A stretch of 42,852 bases of DNA, from assembly GCA_052035915.1 (NCBI GenBank), contig JBPOHE010000046.1:1-42852 (forward strand). The letters are read 5' to 3'. Position 1 is the stretch's first letter, and every line of letters begins with the position of its first letter. The position numbers and the translations under genes are program-made. The notes below the pieces were generated by a model, which saw nothing but the letters and a program-made list of their open reading frames with translations, made no database searches and was not told where the DNA came from. This DNA comes from JBPOHE01 sp052035915 (GTDB taxonomy: Bacteria > Pseudomonadota > Gammaproteobacteria > Chromatiales > Chromatiaceae). Positions 8,281 through 17,654 of this stretch are shown here, one piece after another.

Positions 8281-10264
8281 CCTGACGGCCTAGCTTACGG
8301 TAACAGTTGGCAAGGTGTAGATGGACTTCCTTATAACCGGGCCAGAGCATAAGAGTACGCTCGAATTCCGGAATGGCCGCTTCGCATTGACCGGTATCCA
8401 TGAGGGCGCAGGCCAGGTTGAAACGGGCCTGGTAGTAGTCCGGTTCTCGCAATAGATATTGTCGGTAGACTTGGATCGATTGGGCTTTTTCCCCTTTCAA
8501 TTGCAGCGCCAACGCCTGATTGAAAAGATGCAGATCGGATGGAGGCGGTGGCCGGGGAATGTTTTTGGTATTATACAGAAAGATGGAATACCCGATTTTT
8601 TCATCGGGTTTTCGCAGGCGCATCCAGGTATAACAACGCACCTGCTCGGGGGTGAATGCCTTAAGTAGAGTACCCAGATGGATAGCTACCAACTCACCAT
8701 TGTCTTCGCATGGCACGGCAGAGGTACTGATGCCTGCCCGACGCAATGGACCGGCAGACCAACCAAAGGGACCATAAGCCAGATGCTTGACGTTATGATT
8801 CTCCAGCCATTGTCGTAAGTCCGCTCCACCCTGTCCCCAGTCGTCACCTTCCAGAGAAATCCTCCAACCCTGATCCGGCCCGCCGGCGAGGAAATTGAAA
8901 TACATCAGATAATAAGGGTACACCGAGAAACTACTGAATGCGGCTGACGCGATCAGCAAGCCTATGAGGATATGGCGCCGGTAAGATGCCTGGCCCTGGA
9001 GAAAATAGCCGCTGAGCAATAAGAGAAAGGGTAAAGTCGGGAGGATATGCCGGATGCCGATTTGTAGTTTTCCGCTAGAGGCTATCCACAACAGCAGAAT
9101 TATAGGTAAGAGAAGAAAAGCCAGACCCAGAGTCCCGCTGGGCAAGCGGCGAATCCCAAATAACATACCGATACCGATAAGAAATAAGGACGCCAAGGGA
9201 AGTTTGATGAGTAACATGATCAAAAAATAATTCGGCCAGCCGCCATTGGAGACCTCACCGAGGAAATAAGTCAGATGGCCGCCTTCGAGATGGGTCAATC
9301 TGGAGAAAAAACCCAATGTATAGAAAAGCGGTAAGGGAACCGGCAACCAGGATGGCCAGATTTGATTGAGTTTCTCGGCGCCGCCTTTCAGATGAGGATG
9401 GAGATCCTTCACACGATCGATATATTCAGGAGGGGTAAGGAAGCTGCCGTCAAGCAAGTAAATCAGGTTGATGCCAAACCAGACGGCGAGGCCGATTGCC
9501 AACCAGGCACCGCCAACAATCCATAATCGATGGCGGAAATCGGGTTGCTGAGTTCCGGCGCTTCCCAGGAAGGAAAGCGCCCCCAGTAGGAAAAAGATGG
9601 GAACCAGCGCAATGGCGGTGAATTTCGCCGTAAAGCTGAGGGATACGAACAAACAAGTCCAGAGCAGCCATCCCCTGGAAGCTGCTTGCAGATAACGCCA
9701 CCAAGCATATACAGCAGCGAACATCAGGGTGGTGATCGTCAGATCCGTGGCTACCAAGGGCGCGTTGGCCAAGAGAGGAGGGCAGAAGGCATAGAGGGCG
9801 ACGGGCAGCAGTGCGGCTTTCGGACCGAAAAGCTCTGATCCCCAGGCATATATCAAAGATCCAAGCAAGATCGCCAAGGAGAGTATCGTCAGTCGGGAAG
9901 ACCAGAGCAGTCGCTCTTCAAAGGTATCCAGGGAGCCGTTCGGGGCATTAAGCACGTCCGCGCTTTTCCAGGCCGTGGGAGATTGCTTCGCTATTGGATC
10001 AATCGGGGTAAGCCATACCGGAAGAGAGGCTATGAGCCTGGCCAGTGGGGGATGGTCCCAGTTCAGGCGCGGGTCGCCTGTTTGCAGATAGGCGACGCCG
10101 GCGGCTAGATGAAAGGGCTCATCCCAGGTGGCCGAGGTATTTCTGACACTGAGCGCGGCCGTGATGACAAAGATAGCGATCAGAACGGCGGCTAGCAGTG
10201 GGGGGAGGCGAGGCCGCCACATTGACTGATTCCCTGTTGGATGATGGATATCGGGCCGAATCAT
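8240..10264 (-). CDS. GT39/PMT-like membrane glycosyltransferase with C-terminal TPR repeats
   Basis: A 674-residue polytopic protein. The first periplasmic loop holds the acidic pair D48-E49 (TWDEPFH) and then NWDHPPLARL, a motif set typical of PMT_2/GT39-type enzymes that use polyprenyl-phosphate sugars. Around ten transmembrane helices follow, then a TPR tail (about 575-674). The start is set at the ATG at 10264, which has AGGAAAA just upstream; a longer reading would need a TTG at 10324 without a good ribosome binding site. It is the first gene of the glycan operon, so the operon promoter should lie in 10265-10602. Likely role: transfer of a lipid-linked sugar to an exported glycan or protein. 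Confidence 0.82.
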   Translation of the reverse strand: MIRPDIHHPTGNQSMWRPRLPPLLAAVLIAIFVITAALSVRNTSATWDEPFHLAAGVAYLQTGDPRLNWDHPPLARLIASLPVWLTPIDPIAKQSPTAWKSADVLNAPNGSLDTFEERLLWSSRLTILSLAILLGSLIYAWGSELFGPKAALLPVALYAFCPPLLANAPLVATDLTITTLMFAAVYAWWRYLQAASRGWLLWTCLFVSLSFTAKFTAIALVPIFFLLGALSFLGSAGTQQPDFRHRLWIVGGAWLAIGLAVWFGINLIYLLDGSFLTPPEYIDRVKDLHPHLKGGAEKLNQIWPSWLPVPLPLFYTLGFFSRLTHLEGGHLTYFLGEVSNGGWPNYFLIMLLIKLPLASLFLIGIGMLFGIRRLPSGTLGLAFLLLPIILLLWIASSGKLQIGIRHILPTLPFLLLLSGYFLQGQASYRRHILIGLLIASAAFSSFSVYPYYLMYFNFLAGGPDQGWRISLEGDDWGQGGADLRQWLENHNVKHLAYGPFGWSAGPLRRAGISTSAVPCEDNGELVAIHLGTLLKAFTPEQVRCYTWMRLRKPDEKIGYSIFLYNTKNIPRPPPPSDLHLFNQALALQLKGEKAQSIQVYRQYLLREPDYYQARFNLACALMDTGQCEAAIPEFERTLMLWPGYKEVHLHLANCYRKLGRQDEGRQHEEQYRRN

Positions 10265-10602
10265 CGTAACTTTTCCTGGTTTTCGAATATTGGCGGGAGA
10301 GACTCTTGAGTGGTTGGCCGCCAATCACCCGATATCTTCATCTCCCCACAAGGGCACCGGGTGCGGGCGGGGGCATTGTACCTCAGCGGACGGGGAAATC
10401 CCGTGACGGCCATGCCGCCCAGAATGCCAGGATACCGACCTTGATGGCCTTATCCGATAGCTAAAGGCTATTATTCCAATCCAAAAAATGCATTTCTATT
10501 TATCACCCGGCTTCCTTACCTTGATCATCAAGCCCGGGGATATCCCGGGGTAGAAAGCTCTCCGATCACTTGAGGTATCTTTCCTGGGGAGATGGTTGGC
10601 CG
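10265..10602. other. Divergent intergenic region
   Basis: This gap separates the minus-strand glycan operon from the plus-strand DUF454 gene and must contain both promoters. An AT-rich stretch (about 10457-10505) is the best candidate for promoter DNA. A short symmetrical TTGATCATCAA is present at 10521-10531. I could not assign -35/-10 boxes with confidence and see no gene here. Confidence 0.4.
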
Positions 10603-11043
10603 ATGGGCGGAACGGCGTTGAGCAAAGAGACTGAAACCGGGAGCTGGTGGCACAGACTCGCTCGTCTGGCTTTTTTCATCCTTGGAGGGGTTAATCTGGG
10701 ACTCGGCCTCATCGGTCTTTTCGTGCCCGGACTGCCAACCACGGTCTTTCTGCTCCTGGCGGCCTGGGCCTGGGCCCGGTCATCTCCCAGATGGCATCTG
10801 GCGCTGCTCAATCATCCCCGTCTCGGTCCGCCGATCCAATCCTGGCAGCGGCACCGTTGTCTCTCCAGGCGAAGCAAACGCAATGCCGTTCTGAGTATTT
10901 TGGTCTCTTACTGTATCAGTGCCTATGCCCTGAGCGATTCGCCTTTGTTGGTGATCGCCCTGGGGCTCTTTCTTACCGGGCTGATCGGCTATCTCCTGAG
11001 CCGCCCCACCTGCCCGGTGGCGAACGGAACCGGGGCGGATTGA
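10603..11043 (+). CDS. DUF454 (YbaN-like) inner membrane protein
   Basis: A 146-residue membrane protein with the DUF454 pattern: a first helix with GxxxLGLGLIGLFVPGLPTTVFLLLAAWAWARSSP-like loop (the PGLPTTPF core is diagnostic), a conserved HP-x-LGPxI-W segment, then two closely spaced C-terminal helices. E. coli YbaN is the best-known member; its function is not established. The ATG at 10603 is chosen because GGGGAG precedes it; the longer frame starts with a TTG at 10570. The gene stands alone, diverging from the glycan operon. Confidence 0.85.
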   Translation: MGGTALSKETETGSWWHRLARLAFFILGGVNLGLGLIGLFVPGLPTTVFLLLAAWAWARSSPRWHLALLNHPRLGPPIQSWQRHRCLSRRSKRNAVLSILVSYCISAYALSDSPLLVIALGLFLTGLIGYLLSRPTCPVANGTGAD

Positions 11044-11359
11044 CCTCGCTCAAAGAATATTCAAATGTCATGAATTTCTTTATCGACGTTTCACAATATA
11101 CTGGTGAACCAATGGTTTTGATGTGATAGCGTATTAATGTTTTGCCGTTGTCCACCCAGTGGAAATCCTTGAATTGGTGCTGGTTCCCGGTTTTTTGCGG
11201 ACGGGATCCGGTTGGCCGAAAAACACTCCTGGCGGCGGCATCTCTCCCAAACCCCGGCACCCCCGGCCGGGAAGTGAATTGCAGTGGTGGTGCCCCTAAG
11301 GCGTGCGTGCGCAGACCGGGAGGTCTGCCCCCACGTGACTATGTAGGAGATGAAGTATC
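11044..11359. other. Intergenic region upstream of sat
   Basis: About 316 bases with no coding signal on either strand. The first half is AT-rich and may hold the sat promoter; the second half is GC-rich. The sat ribosome binding site, AGGAG near 11346-11350, lies at its end. No riboswitch or terminator structure was recognised. Confidence 0.4.
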
Positions 11360-12550
11360 ATGATTAAGCCCGTTGGCTCCGATATCTTGCGACCCCTCTT
11401 CGTCTATGACCAGGATAAGCATCATGAGTTGATGCACGAGGCCCAGGGCCTCCCTTCGGTGGTGATCAGTTCCCAGTCCGCCGGCAACGCGGTGATGATG
11501 GGCGGTGGTTACTTCACCCCCCTGACGGGCTTCATGGGGGTGGCGGACGCCATGAGCGTCGCCGAGACCATGAAGATGACCAACGGCGCCTTTTTCCCCG
11601 TGCCCGTTCTCAATCTCTTGGAAAACGTCGACGCCATCCGGGGCGCCAAACGTATCGCCTTGCGGGATCCTAACGTGGAGGGCCATCCGGTGTTGGCCAT
11701 CATGGAGGTGGAGGCGATCGAAGAGGTATCCGACGAGCAGATGCGGGTGATGACGGAAAAGGTCTACCGCACCCTGGATATGGAGCATCCCGGGGTGGCG
11801 ACCTTCAATTCCCAGGGCCGTTTCGCTGTCTCCGGCCCCATCCAGGTGCTGCATCTCTCCTATTTTCACGACGATTTCCCGGACACCTTCCGCACCGCGG
11901 TGGAAATCCGCAACGAGATCATCGAACGTGGCTGGAAAAAGGTGGTGGCCTTCCAGACCCGCAATCCCATGCATCGCGCCCATGAAGAGCTGTGCACCAT
12001 GGCCATGGAGCGCACCGGGGCGGATGGGGTGGTGATCCACATGCTGCTCGGCAAGCTGAAACCGGGCGACATCCCGGCGCCGGTACGCGATGCCGCCATC
12101 CGCAAGATGGTAGAACTCTATTTCCGCCCCAACACCGCCATGATCACCGGCTACGGTTTCGACATGCTCTATGCTGGACCCCGGGAGGCGGTGCTCCATG
12201 CCTATTTCCGTCAGAACATGGGCGCCACCCATTTCATCATCGGTCGGGATCATGCCGGCGTGGGCGACTACTACGGCGCCTTCGACGCCCAGACCATCTT
12301 CGACACCGAGGTGCCCCCGGGCGCCCTGGACATCGAGATCTTCAAGGCCGACCACACCGCCTACTCGAAGAAGCTCGGTCGGGTGGTGATGATGTGCGAG
12401 GCCCCGGATCACACCAAGGAGGACTTCGTGCTGCTGTCCGGGACCAAGGTGCGTGAGATGCTGGGCAAGGGCATCGCCCCACCGCCGGAGTTCTCCCGGC
12501 CCGAGGTGGCGAAGATCCTCAGCGACTACTATCAGTCCCTCGGCAAATAA
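11360..12550 (+). CDS. sat: Sulfate adenylyltransferase (ATP sulfurylase)
   Basis: A 396-residue single-chain ATP sulfurylase, close to the normal length for the homo-oligomeric Sat type. Visible active-site motifs are QTRNPMHRAHEE (the HxxH nucleotide motif), the GRDHAGVG loop and the KxxPG segment LKPGDIP. The enzyme interconverts ATP plus sulfate with APS plus pyrophosphate. In sulfur-oxidising bacteria this Sat type runs in the ATP-forming direction with APS reductase during sulfite oxidation, while assimilatory sulfate activation mostly uses CysDN. No aprAB or cys gene is adjacent, so direction is inferred. ATG at 11360 has AGGAG upstream. A strong hairpin follows the stop. Confidence 0.96.
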   Translation: MIKPVGSDILRPLFVYDQDKHHELMHEAQGLPSVVISSQSAGNAVMMGGGYFTPLTGFMGVADAMSVAETMKMTNGAFFPVPVLNLLENVDAIRGAKRIALRDPNVEGHPVLAIMEVEAIEEVSDEQMRVMTEKVYRTLDMEHPGVATFNSQGRFAVSGPIQVLHLSYFHDDFPDTFRTAVEIRNEIIERGWKKVVAFQTRNPMHRAHEELCTMAMERTGADGVVIHMLLGKLKPGDIPAPVRDAAIRKMVELYFRPNTAMITGYGFDMLYAGPREAVLHAYFRQNMGATHFIIGRDHAGVGDYYGAFDAQTIFDTEVPPGALDIEIFKADHTAYSKKLGRVVMMCEAPDHTKEDFVLLSGTKVREMLGKGIAPPPEFSRPEVAKILSDYYQSLGK

Positions 12551-12560
12551 TCCGGCGCCC

Positions 12561-12605
12561 ATGTCCGATCCGGGGGAGGGCCGTCTTCTCCCCCGGATCG
12601 GACAT
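12561..12605 (+). terminator. Strong 18-bp hairpin after sat
   Basis: A perfect inverted repeat with 18-bp arms (12561-12578 and 12588-12605) and a 9-base loop begins 10 bases after the sat stop. A run of five T's appears about ten bases later rather than directly at the stem, so it may end transcription imperfectly or act mainly to stabilise the sat mRNA 3' end. Confidence 0.7.
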
Positions 12606-12677
12606 CAGGTCATCCATTTTTCCCGACCTTCGATCTCCGCCAGGCTCTTGGCGGAGACCGAAGGGCCTTCAGCCGTT

Positions 12678-13652
12678 GTGCCAAATACCTTGATCAATCC
12701 GAGCCTGCAGGAAAGCATTCGCCGTCAGCGCGAGACCCTTACCGCGCTGCTGGGCGCGACCATGCATCGCCTCGCCCAGCGCCTCGCTCCCCACATGACT
12801 GACCTGTCCGCTTTGGAGACGATGCTGCGCGAGGCCCTGCCCGATCTCCAATATTGCAAGCACCTCTATGTATTGGATGCCGCCGGGGTGCAACTCACCG
12901 ACAACATCACCCGGGAGGGGGCGGACCCGGAGCACCGGGGACGTAATCGCATGGGGCGGCCCTATATGCAGGGGATCCTGGGTTGTACCGATTTCAAGCT
13001 CTCCGATGCCTACATCAGTCGCAACAAACGCCGTCCCTCCTTCACGGCGGTCCAGGTGATCCGGGACGGGTCAGGTGGACGGCTGGGATTTCTCGGGGCG
13101 GATTACGATCTGCGCGAGTTGCCTGGTACCGAAGGCCTCTACCGGGAGCCGGATAGCTGGCGCCAGATCAAGGGCGATCCGGCGATCCGCGGCGGGCTGT
13201 TCCTGCAATGCCGGGTGGAGAGCCTCATGGACGGGCGGCTGGACGAAATCCTGCCGCTGATGAACGAGTTGGTGCTGGAGCGGGGGGTCTTCCATGGCAA
13301 GCTTCATTTTTCCAGCAGCCGGGCCACCATCTGGCTGGTGGAAGATCCTTACCGCTATCGCATCCTGGGCTTCGACGAACTCAGCGATCCGGATATCTGT
13401 CTGGCCTATCCCCGTCGCCCCTATACCGAGCTGGCCATAGTCCCACCCACGGACGTGATGCCGGTGTTCGAGTTGTTTCGCGAACTGCGCTTCGCCGACG
13501 AGAATATCTACCTCCGGGCTGGTTCGCTCAATGTCTGCAATGGGATGGTGTCGCTGAATTTTTCCTGCGATGGCTCGCATTACATCCGCTATGACGAGTT
13601 TCTGCGCAAGGGTATGAGGTTCTGGTTCGGCGATCCCATTGCTGAGTTGTAG
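12678..13652 (+). CDS. PDC-type sensor domain protein, no output domain
   Basis: A protein of about 324 residues with a PDC (PAS-like double sensor) pattern: an N-terminal helix (ESIRRQRETLTALLG), then the beta-rich ligand-binding fold with CKHLYVLDAAGVQLTDNI and a GRNRMGRPYMQ segment, ending without any kinase, GGDEF or methyl-accepting domain. No signal peptide or transmembrane helix is visible, unlike most PDC proteins. The open frame runs further upstream, through the hairpin after sat. I place the start at the GTG at 12678 but the ATG at 12561 or a nearby TTG are possible. Similar free-standing PDC-like proteins occur in purple sulfur bacteria; ligand and role are unknown. Confidence 0.7.
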   Translation: MPNTLINPSLQESIRRQRETLTALLGATMHRLAQRLAPHMTDLSALETMLREALPDLQYCKHLYVLDAAGVQLTDNITREGADPEHRGRNRMGRPYMQGILGCTDFKLSDAYISRNKRRPSFTAVQVIRDGSGGRLGFLGADYDLRELPGTEGLYREPDSWRQIKGDPAIRGGLFLQCRVESLMDGRLDEILPLMNELVLERGVFHGKLHFSSSRATIWLVEDPYRYRILGFDELSDPDICLAYPRRPYTELAIVPPTDVMPVFELFRELRFADENIYLRAGSLNVCNGMVSLNFSCDGSHYIRYDEFLRKGMRFWFGDPIAEL

Positions 13653-13712
13653 GGCGGCAACCCTCTGCCGCCATTGGGTGAAGAATCCGTGGTCGGCATG
13701 GGAATGCCGACC
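13653..13712. terminator. Two short hairpins after the PDC-like gene
   Basis: GGCGGCA/TGCCGCC (13653-13659 and 13666-13672) forms a 7-bp stem directly after the stop codon, and GGTCGGCAT/ATGCCGACC (13691-13699 and 13704-13712) a 9-bp stem shortly after. The first could terminate or stabilise the transcript. The second resembles dispersed REP-type hairpins. Between here and the convergent CZB gene nothing else is seen. Confidence 0.5.
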
Positions 13713-13816
13713 TACAGGTTGGTAGTCGAGGAGATTGAGGACGCATCCTCAGGTGCGAGGGCGCGCCTCCTATCCGCTTCCTGGGTTGAACCCTTGACGA
13801 CTTCGCTCGTGATCGT

Positions 13817-14257
13817 TCAGACAAGTCCGTCTTCCGGAAGGCGTTTGACATCGTCCTCCAACAGCTCGATGGCCTCCAGTAGGGTTCGGGAAATCCCGAT
13901 CAGATGTTCCAGATATTTCTCGGCTTCCGCCCGCTTCGCCGCTTCATGTTTGCGTTTCGAGCCGAACAGGCTGGACAGGAAGGAGCGATGGTCTTCCCCG
14001 AACAAGACATTGAATATCTTCATATACACGCTGTGCAGTTGCTCATGAGGTTCTTCCACGGCGCGAAAAGACAGCAGAGAGTTGAGCGACTGCCCGGGAC
14101 CGTAATACCACTTGCCGAATTTGCAATCGGTGTGGATCAAGGGAATCTGCTCCTGGGCCACGGGAACGCCTGCCACCAGCGCCTGGGCCCGCGCCCGCCA
14201 TTGGATATGGGCGGCCTTGGCCGCTTGGATCGCCTCTAATGATTGTTGTTTGGTCAT
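13817..14257 (-). CDS. CZB (chemoreceptor zinc-binding) domain protein
   Basis: A 146-residue stand-alone CZB protein. The His3Cys zinc site is visible: H17 in an N-terminal helix, C45 in CKFGKWYYGPG (the CxFGxWY hallmark), and H71 and H75 in EEPHEQLH. CZB domains bind zinc and sense hypochlorite or zinc, usually fused to chemoreceptors or diguanylate cyclases such as DgcZ. The C-terminal third is a long charged helix. ATG at 14257 has AGGAG upstream. A GGDEF/EAL protein is encoded nearby on the other strand, so a link to c-di-GMP signalling is possible but unproven. Confidence 0.88.
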   Translation of the reverse strand: MTKQQSLEAIQAAKAAHIQWRARAQALVAGVPVAQEQIPLIHTDCKFGKWYYGPGQSLNSLLSFRAVEEPHEQLHSVYMKIFNVLFGEDHRSFLSSLFGSKRKHEAAKRAEAEKYLEHLIGISRTLLEAIELLEDDVKRLPEDGLV

Positions 14258-14810
14258 TGCGGAACTCCTGCTACCTCTGAATGACTATTTTTTTATCGGT
14301 ATTTGATGATGTTTCATGCTTATCACCAGCATGTCAGCCCTCTTATGATGATATCTTCCCGCCTTTCCTGTTTCTGGTCGGTGGTTGAGAGCCTCCTGGC
14401 GAGGGATGATCGATTCCAAGTGTTGCGAACGGCCAATAAATATTGTTTATGCCGAGCCAGAAATATTCATTTCGCACGGCTTTACCTAAATATTTATTGA
14501 TAGGGGCCAGGGATATGAAAGGGTTCCGATAATTCATCAAGATATAATTATATTATATTGAATGCTGTGGATAACTGGATCAAGGGCGCAAGGTTGCAGA
14601 CCCCTTGTCGGAAATATGGGTGCTTTTGTTCTATTGCTGTCTATTGCGTTGCAGCAAGCTATTGCTGAGCACCCTAAATACAATAATCGTAACCGTTCGG
14701 ACTCCTCGCCCCCTGAGGGGGTGAGGGTGCTCACCCCCAGCCCCTTTCCCGCGGGGCGAGGGGAGCTGAACGCATGCAAATAATCACCTAAGACGCGGCG
14801 AGTCGAAGGC
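14258..14810. other. Long intergenic region with a GC-rich nested hairpin
   Basis: No gene is recognisable. The left part (14285-14560) is AT-rich, with a very AT-rich patch at about 14541-14562 that could carry promoter elements for the GGDEF/EAL gene. At 14705-14760 an outer stem CTCGCCCC/GGGGCGAG (8 bp) encloses an inner GGGTGAG/CTCACCC stem, a structure typical of dispersed intergenic repeats. It could also attenuate transcription toward 14811. Confidence 0.5.
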
Positions 14811-17654
14811 TTGAACTCTGAATCCTCTCTACAACATTACCGAAATTGGGCCTGGGTAATCTTGACCCTGGTGGTGTTGGCTTCCTGTCTCTGGAATCTG
14901 GCTCATGACCGGGATCAGATGCTCCAGCAGGCCATCGTCGAAGCCCGGACCATCATCGACGAAGACCTGGCCGATTACACCTGGATCAGTTCCCATGGTG
15001 GCGTCTATGTTCCCCTGCCCGAGACCGCCTCCCCGAATCCCCCGACCATTCATCCGCCGGAGGCCGAAATAACGACGACCGGAGGGAGACGCCTCAGACT
15101 CCTCGGTCATTCCTGGATGACGAATGAGGGGATGGCCGAGTCTTCCACGGGGGGACAGATTCATAGCCGTTTGACCAGCTTTACGCCCATCAACCCGGAC
15201 AATGCCCCCGACCCCTGGGAAGAACAGGCCTTGCACGGCTTACGCCAGGACCGATCAGAGGTCTATGAGATTCTGGAAGTCGCGGGCGAACCCTGGTTAC
15301 GCCTCATGTGGCCGTTTCCGATGCAATCCCATTGCCTGAAATGTCATGGCGAGAGCGGGGTCAAGCCGGGTGAACTCCTGGGTGGGATCGGGGTGAGGAT
15401 GTCTCTCCAACCCTATTTCGACCGGGCCGAGGCGGGATCGGGCCGGCTCTTCGCTGTCCACATGATGATCTGGCTGATCGGGATACTGGGAATCTCCTTG
15501 GCCTTGCGTCCGGCTATGCGTACCTTCAAGGAGCGCCTCCGGGACGAGGAAAGGCTCCGCCGGCAGGAACGTTGGTTGCATCTTCTGCTCGACTCGACGG
15601 CCGAGGGCATCGTGGCCTTCGATCCCGAAGGTCGCTGTACGATGGCCAACAAGGCCTGTCTTGATCTTCTGGGTTATCAAAATCTATCCCAGGTGTTGGG
15701 CAAGAATCTGCACGGCATCGTCCATCATAAGCGCGAAGATGGCCGCCCTTATCTCTGGCAGGAGTGTCCCGCTTTCCGGGCCATTCAGGAGGGGCGGAGC
15801 TTCCAGTCCGCACGGGAGATCCTCTGGCGCACCGATGAGACCCCCGTTCCCGTCGAACTCAGGGCCTACCCGGTCATGGATGGCGACCTCATCCTCGGTT
15901 CGGTCGCGATCATGCTGGATCTCCAGGAACGGGAATTCGCCCGCCAGCGCTTGGAGTTGGCGGCTCAGGTCTTCGAGCAAGCCGAGGAAGGTCTCATGAT
16001 CACCGACCATAATGGGTTGATCCTGGATGTGAACCACTCCTTCAGCAAGACCACGGGGTATAGCTGGGAGGAGGTCGTCGGTCAATCGCCCAAGCTGTTG
16101 CACTCCGGTTACCATGACGCGGACTTTTACCGGGTCATGTGGACGCAGATCCGTGACGAAGGCTATTGGCGGGGCGAGGTGTGGAATCGTCGCAAGGACG
16201 GCGATGTCTATCCGGAATATCTCACGATCAGCGCGGTGAAGGGGCAGGATGGGGGTGTTACTCATTACATCGGCCTATTCAACGACATCTCCGCGAATAT
16301 CGAGGTGCAGGAACAACTCCAATTCCTGACCACCCGCGATGTTCTTACCGGTCTTCCCAACCGGGCGCTGCTCTCGGACCGGGTGGCCCATGCCATCGCC
16401 CGGGCGGAGCGCCACAGGTATAAGTTGGCCTTGTGCTTCGTCGATCTCGACAACTTCAAGATCGTCAACGACACCTTCGGCCACGAGGCCGGTGACAAGT
16501 TGCTCAAGCTGGTTACCCGGCGGTTTCTCAAGGTCCTGCGCGAAGAGGACACCATCGCTCGTATCGGTGGCGACGAGTTTGTCGTGGTACTCGAAAATAC
16601 CTCCATACGCCAGATGGCCAAGACCTCCAACCGTCTCTGTGAATCCTTGCGGCGCCCTTTCGAGATCGCCGGTCAGGAGTTGTACGTGACGGCTTCTGTC
16701 GGCATGAGTCTCTATCCGGAGGATGGTGCCAACATCCAACAATTGCTGAAGAATGCCGAAACGGCCATGTACCGGGCGAAGCAGCAGGGGAAAAACACGC
16801 ATCAGTTTTACATGGAAGACATGAATATCCGCGCCGAGGAAAGGATCGCCCTGGAATCCGGACTGCGCCGGGCGATCGAGAACGACGAGATGTACCTGGT
16901 CTACCAACCGCAGATCGACATCCGCAGCCAAGAGGTGACAGGCGCGGAGGCCCTGGTGCGCTGGCGTCACCACGATCTTGGCGAACAGGCCCCCAACCAA
17001 TTCATCCGCCTCGCCGAAGAGATCGGTTTGATCGACAGCATCGGGGACTGGGTCCTCCAACAGGCGTGCGAGCGGATTCGCTCCTGGCAGGAGGCGGGTA
17101 TCGAACCCCTGTCCGTCGCCGTCAATCTCAGTGCTCGTCAATTCCGCCGCGCGGATATCGCCTCCAGGGTACGTAAGTTGTTGCATAAGAATGGTGTTCA
17201 GCCCGCTTTGTTGCGGCTGGAACTGACCGAGAGTGCCCTGGTGGAGGATATCGATCACGCCTGCCGAACCCTGGATGACCTCAGGGCCCTGGGTATCAAG
17301 ATCGCCATCGACGATTTCGGCACCGGCTATTCCTCGCTTTCCTACCTGCGACGTTTTCCCATCGACGAACTCAAGATCGACAAGGAATTCATCGCCGACA
17401 TCACCACCGATCCCGGCGACCGCGCCATCGCCTCCACCATCATCGCCCTGGCCCACGGCCTCGATATGCGGGTGGTCGCGGAAGGGGTGGAGCAGGTCGA
17501 GCAATTGCTCTGGCTCGCCGATGAGGGTTGTGATCTCGCCCAGGGGTATTACTTTTCTCACCCCCTCATGGCCGACGACTTCGTCGGCTGGCTGAGCAAA
17601 CATCGTCGCGAAAGAATCGACAGGCCGATCCCCGAAGCCTTGATGACCGATTGA
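14811..17654 (+). CDS. Membrane c-di-GMP signalling protein: heme Tll0287-like sensor, PAS-PAS, GGDEF, EAL
   Basis: A 947-residue sensor. A first membrane helix (12-30) and second one (213-232) frame a periplasmic Tll0287-like (DUF3365) domain carrying a c-type heme motif C175-x-x-C178-H179. Two PAS domains (about 254-375 and 381-500) follow, then a GGDEF domain with intact G586-G587-D588-E589-F590 and an I-site R577-x-x-D580 placed five residues before it, and an EAL domain with E713-A714-L715, DDFGTGYSS and AEGVE. Both synthesis and hydrolysis of c-di-GMP therefore look possible, tuned by redox or gas binding at the heme. The start is TTG at 14811, since an in-frame stop lies 30 bases upstream and no ATG fits. 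Confidence 0.88.
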   Translation: MNSESSLQHYRNWAWVILTLVVLASCLWNLAHDRDQMLQQAIVEARTIIDEDLADYTWISSHGGVYVPLPETASPNPPTIHPPEAEITTTGGRRLRLLGHSWMTNEGMAESSTGGQIHSRLTSFTPINPDNAPDPWEEQALHGLRQDRSEVYEILEVAGEPWLRLMWPFPMQSHCLKCHGESGVKPGELLGGIGVRMSLQPYFDRAEAGSGRLFAVHMMIWLIGILGISLALRPAMRTFKERLRDEERLRRQERWLHLLLDSTAEGIVAFDPEGRCTMANKACLDLLGYQNLSQVLGKNLHGIVHHKREDGRPYLWQECPAFRAIQEGRSFQSAREILWRTDETPVPVELRAYPVMDGDLILGSVAIMLDLQEREFARQRLELAAQVFEQAEEGLMITDHNGLILDVNHSFSKTTGYSWEEVVGQSPKLLHSGYHDADFYRVMWTQIRDEGYWRGEVWNRRKDGDVYPEYLTISAVKGQDGGVTHYIGLFNDISANIEVQEQLQFLTTRDVLTGLPNRALLSDRVAHAIARAERHRYKLALCFVDLDNFKIVNDTFGHEAGDKLLKLVTRRFLKVLREEDTIARIGGDEFVVVLENTSIRQMAKTSNRLCESLRRPFEIAGQELYVTASVGMSLYPEDGANIQQLLKNAETAMYRAKQQGKNTHQFYMEDMNIRAEERIALESGLRRAIENDEMYLVYQPQIDIRSQEVTGAEALVRWRHHDLGEQAPNQFIRLAEEIGLIDSIGDWVLQQACERIRSWQEAGIEPLSVAVNLSARQFRRADIASRVRKLLHKNGVQPALLRLELTESALVEDIDHACRTLDDLRALGIKIAIDDFGTGYSSLSYLRRFPIDELKIDKEFIADITTDPGDRAIASTIIALAHGLDMRVVAEGVEQVEQLLWLADEGCDLAQGYYFSHPLMADDFVGWLSKHRRERIDRPIPEALMTD

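Noticed and set aside
10521..10531. TTGATCATCAA considered as an FNR box.
   Set aside because: FNR needs TTGAT and ATCAA separated by four bases; here the half-sites overlap.
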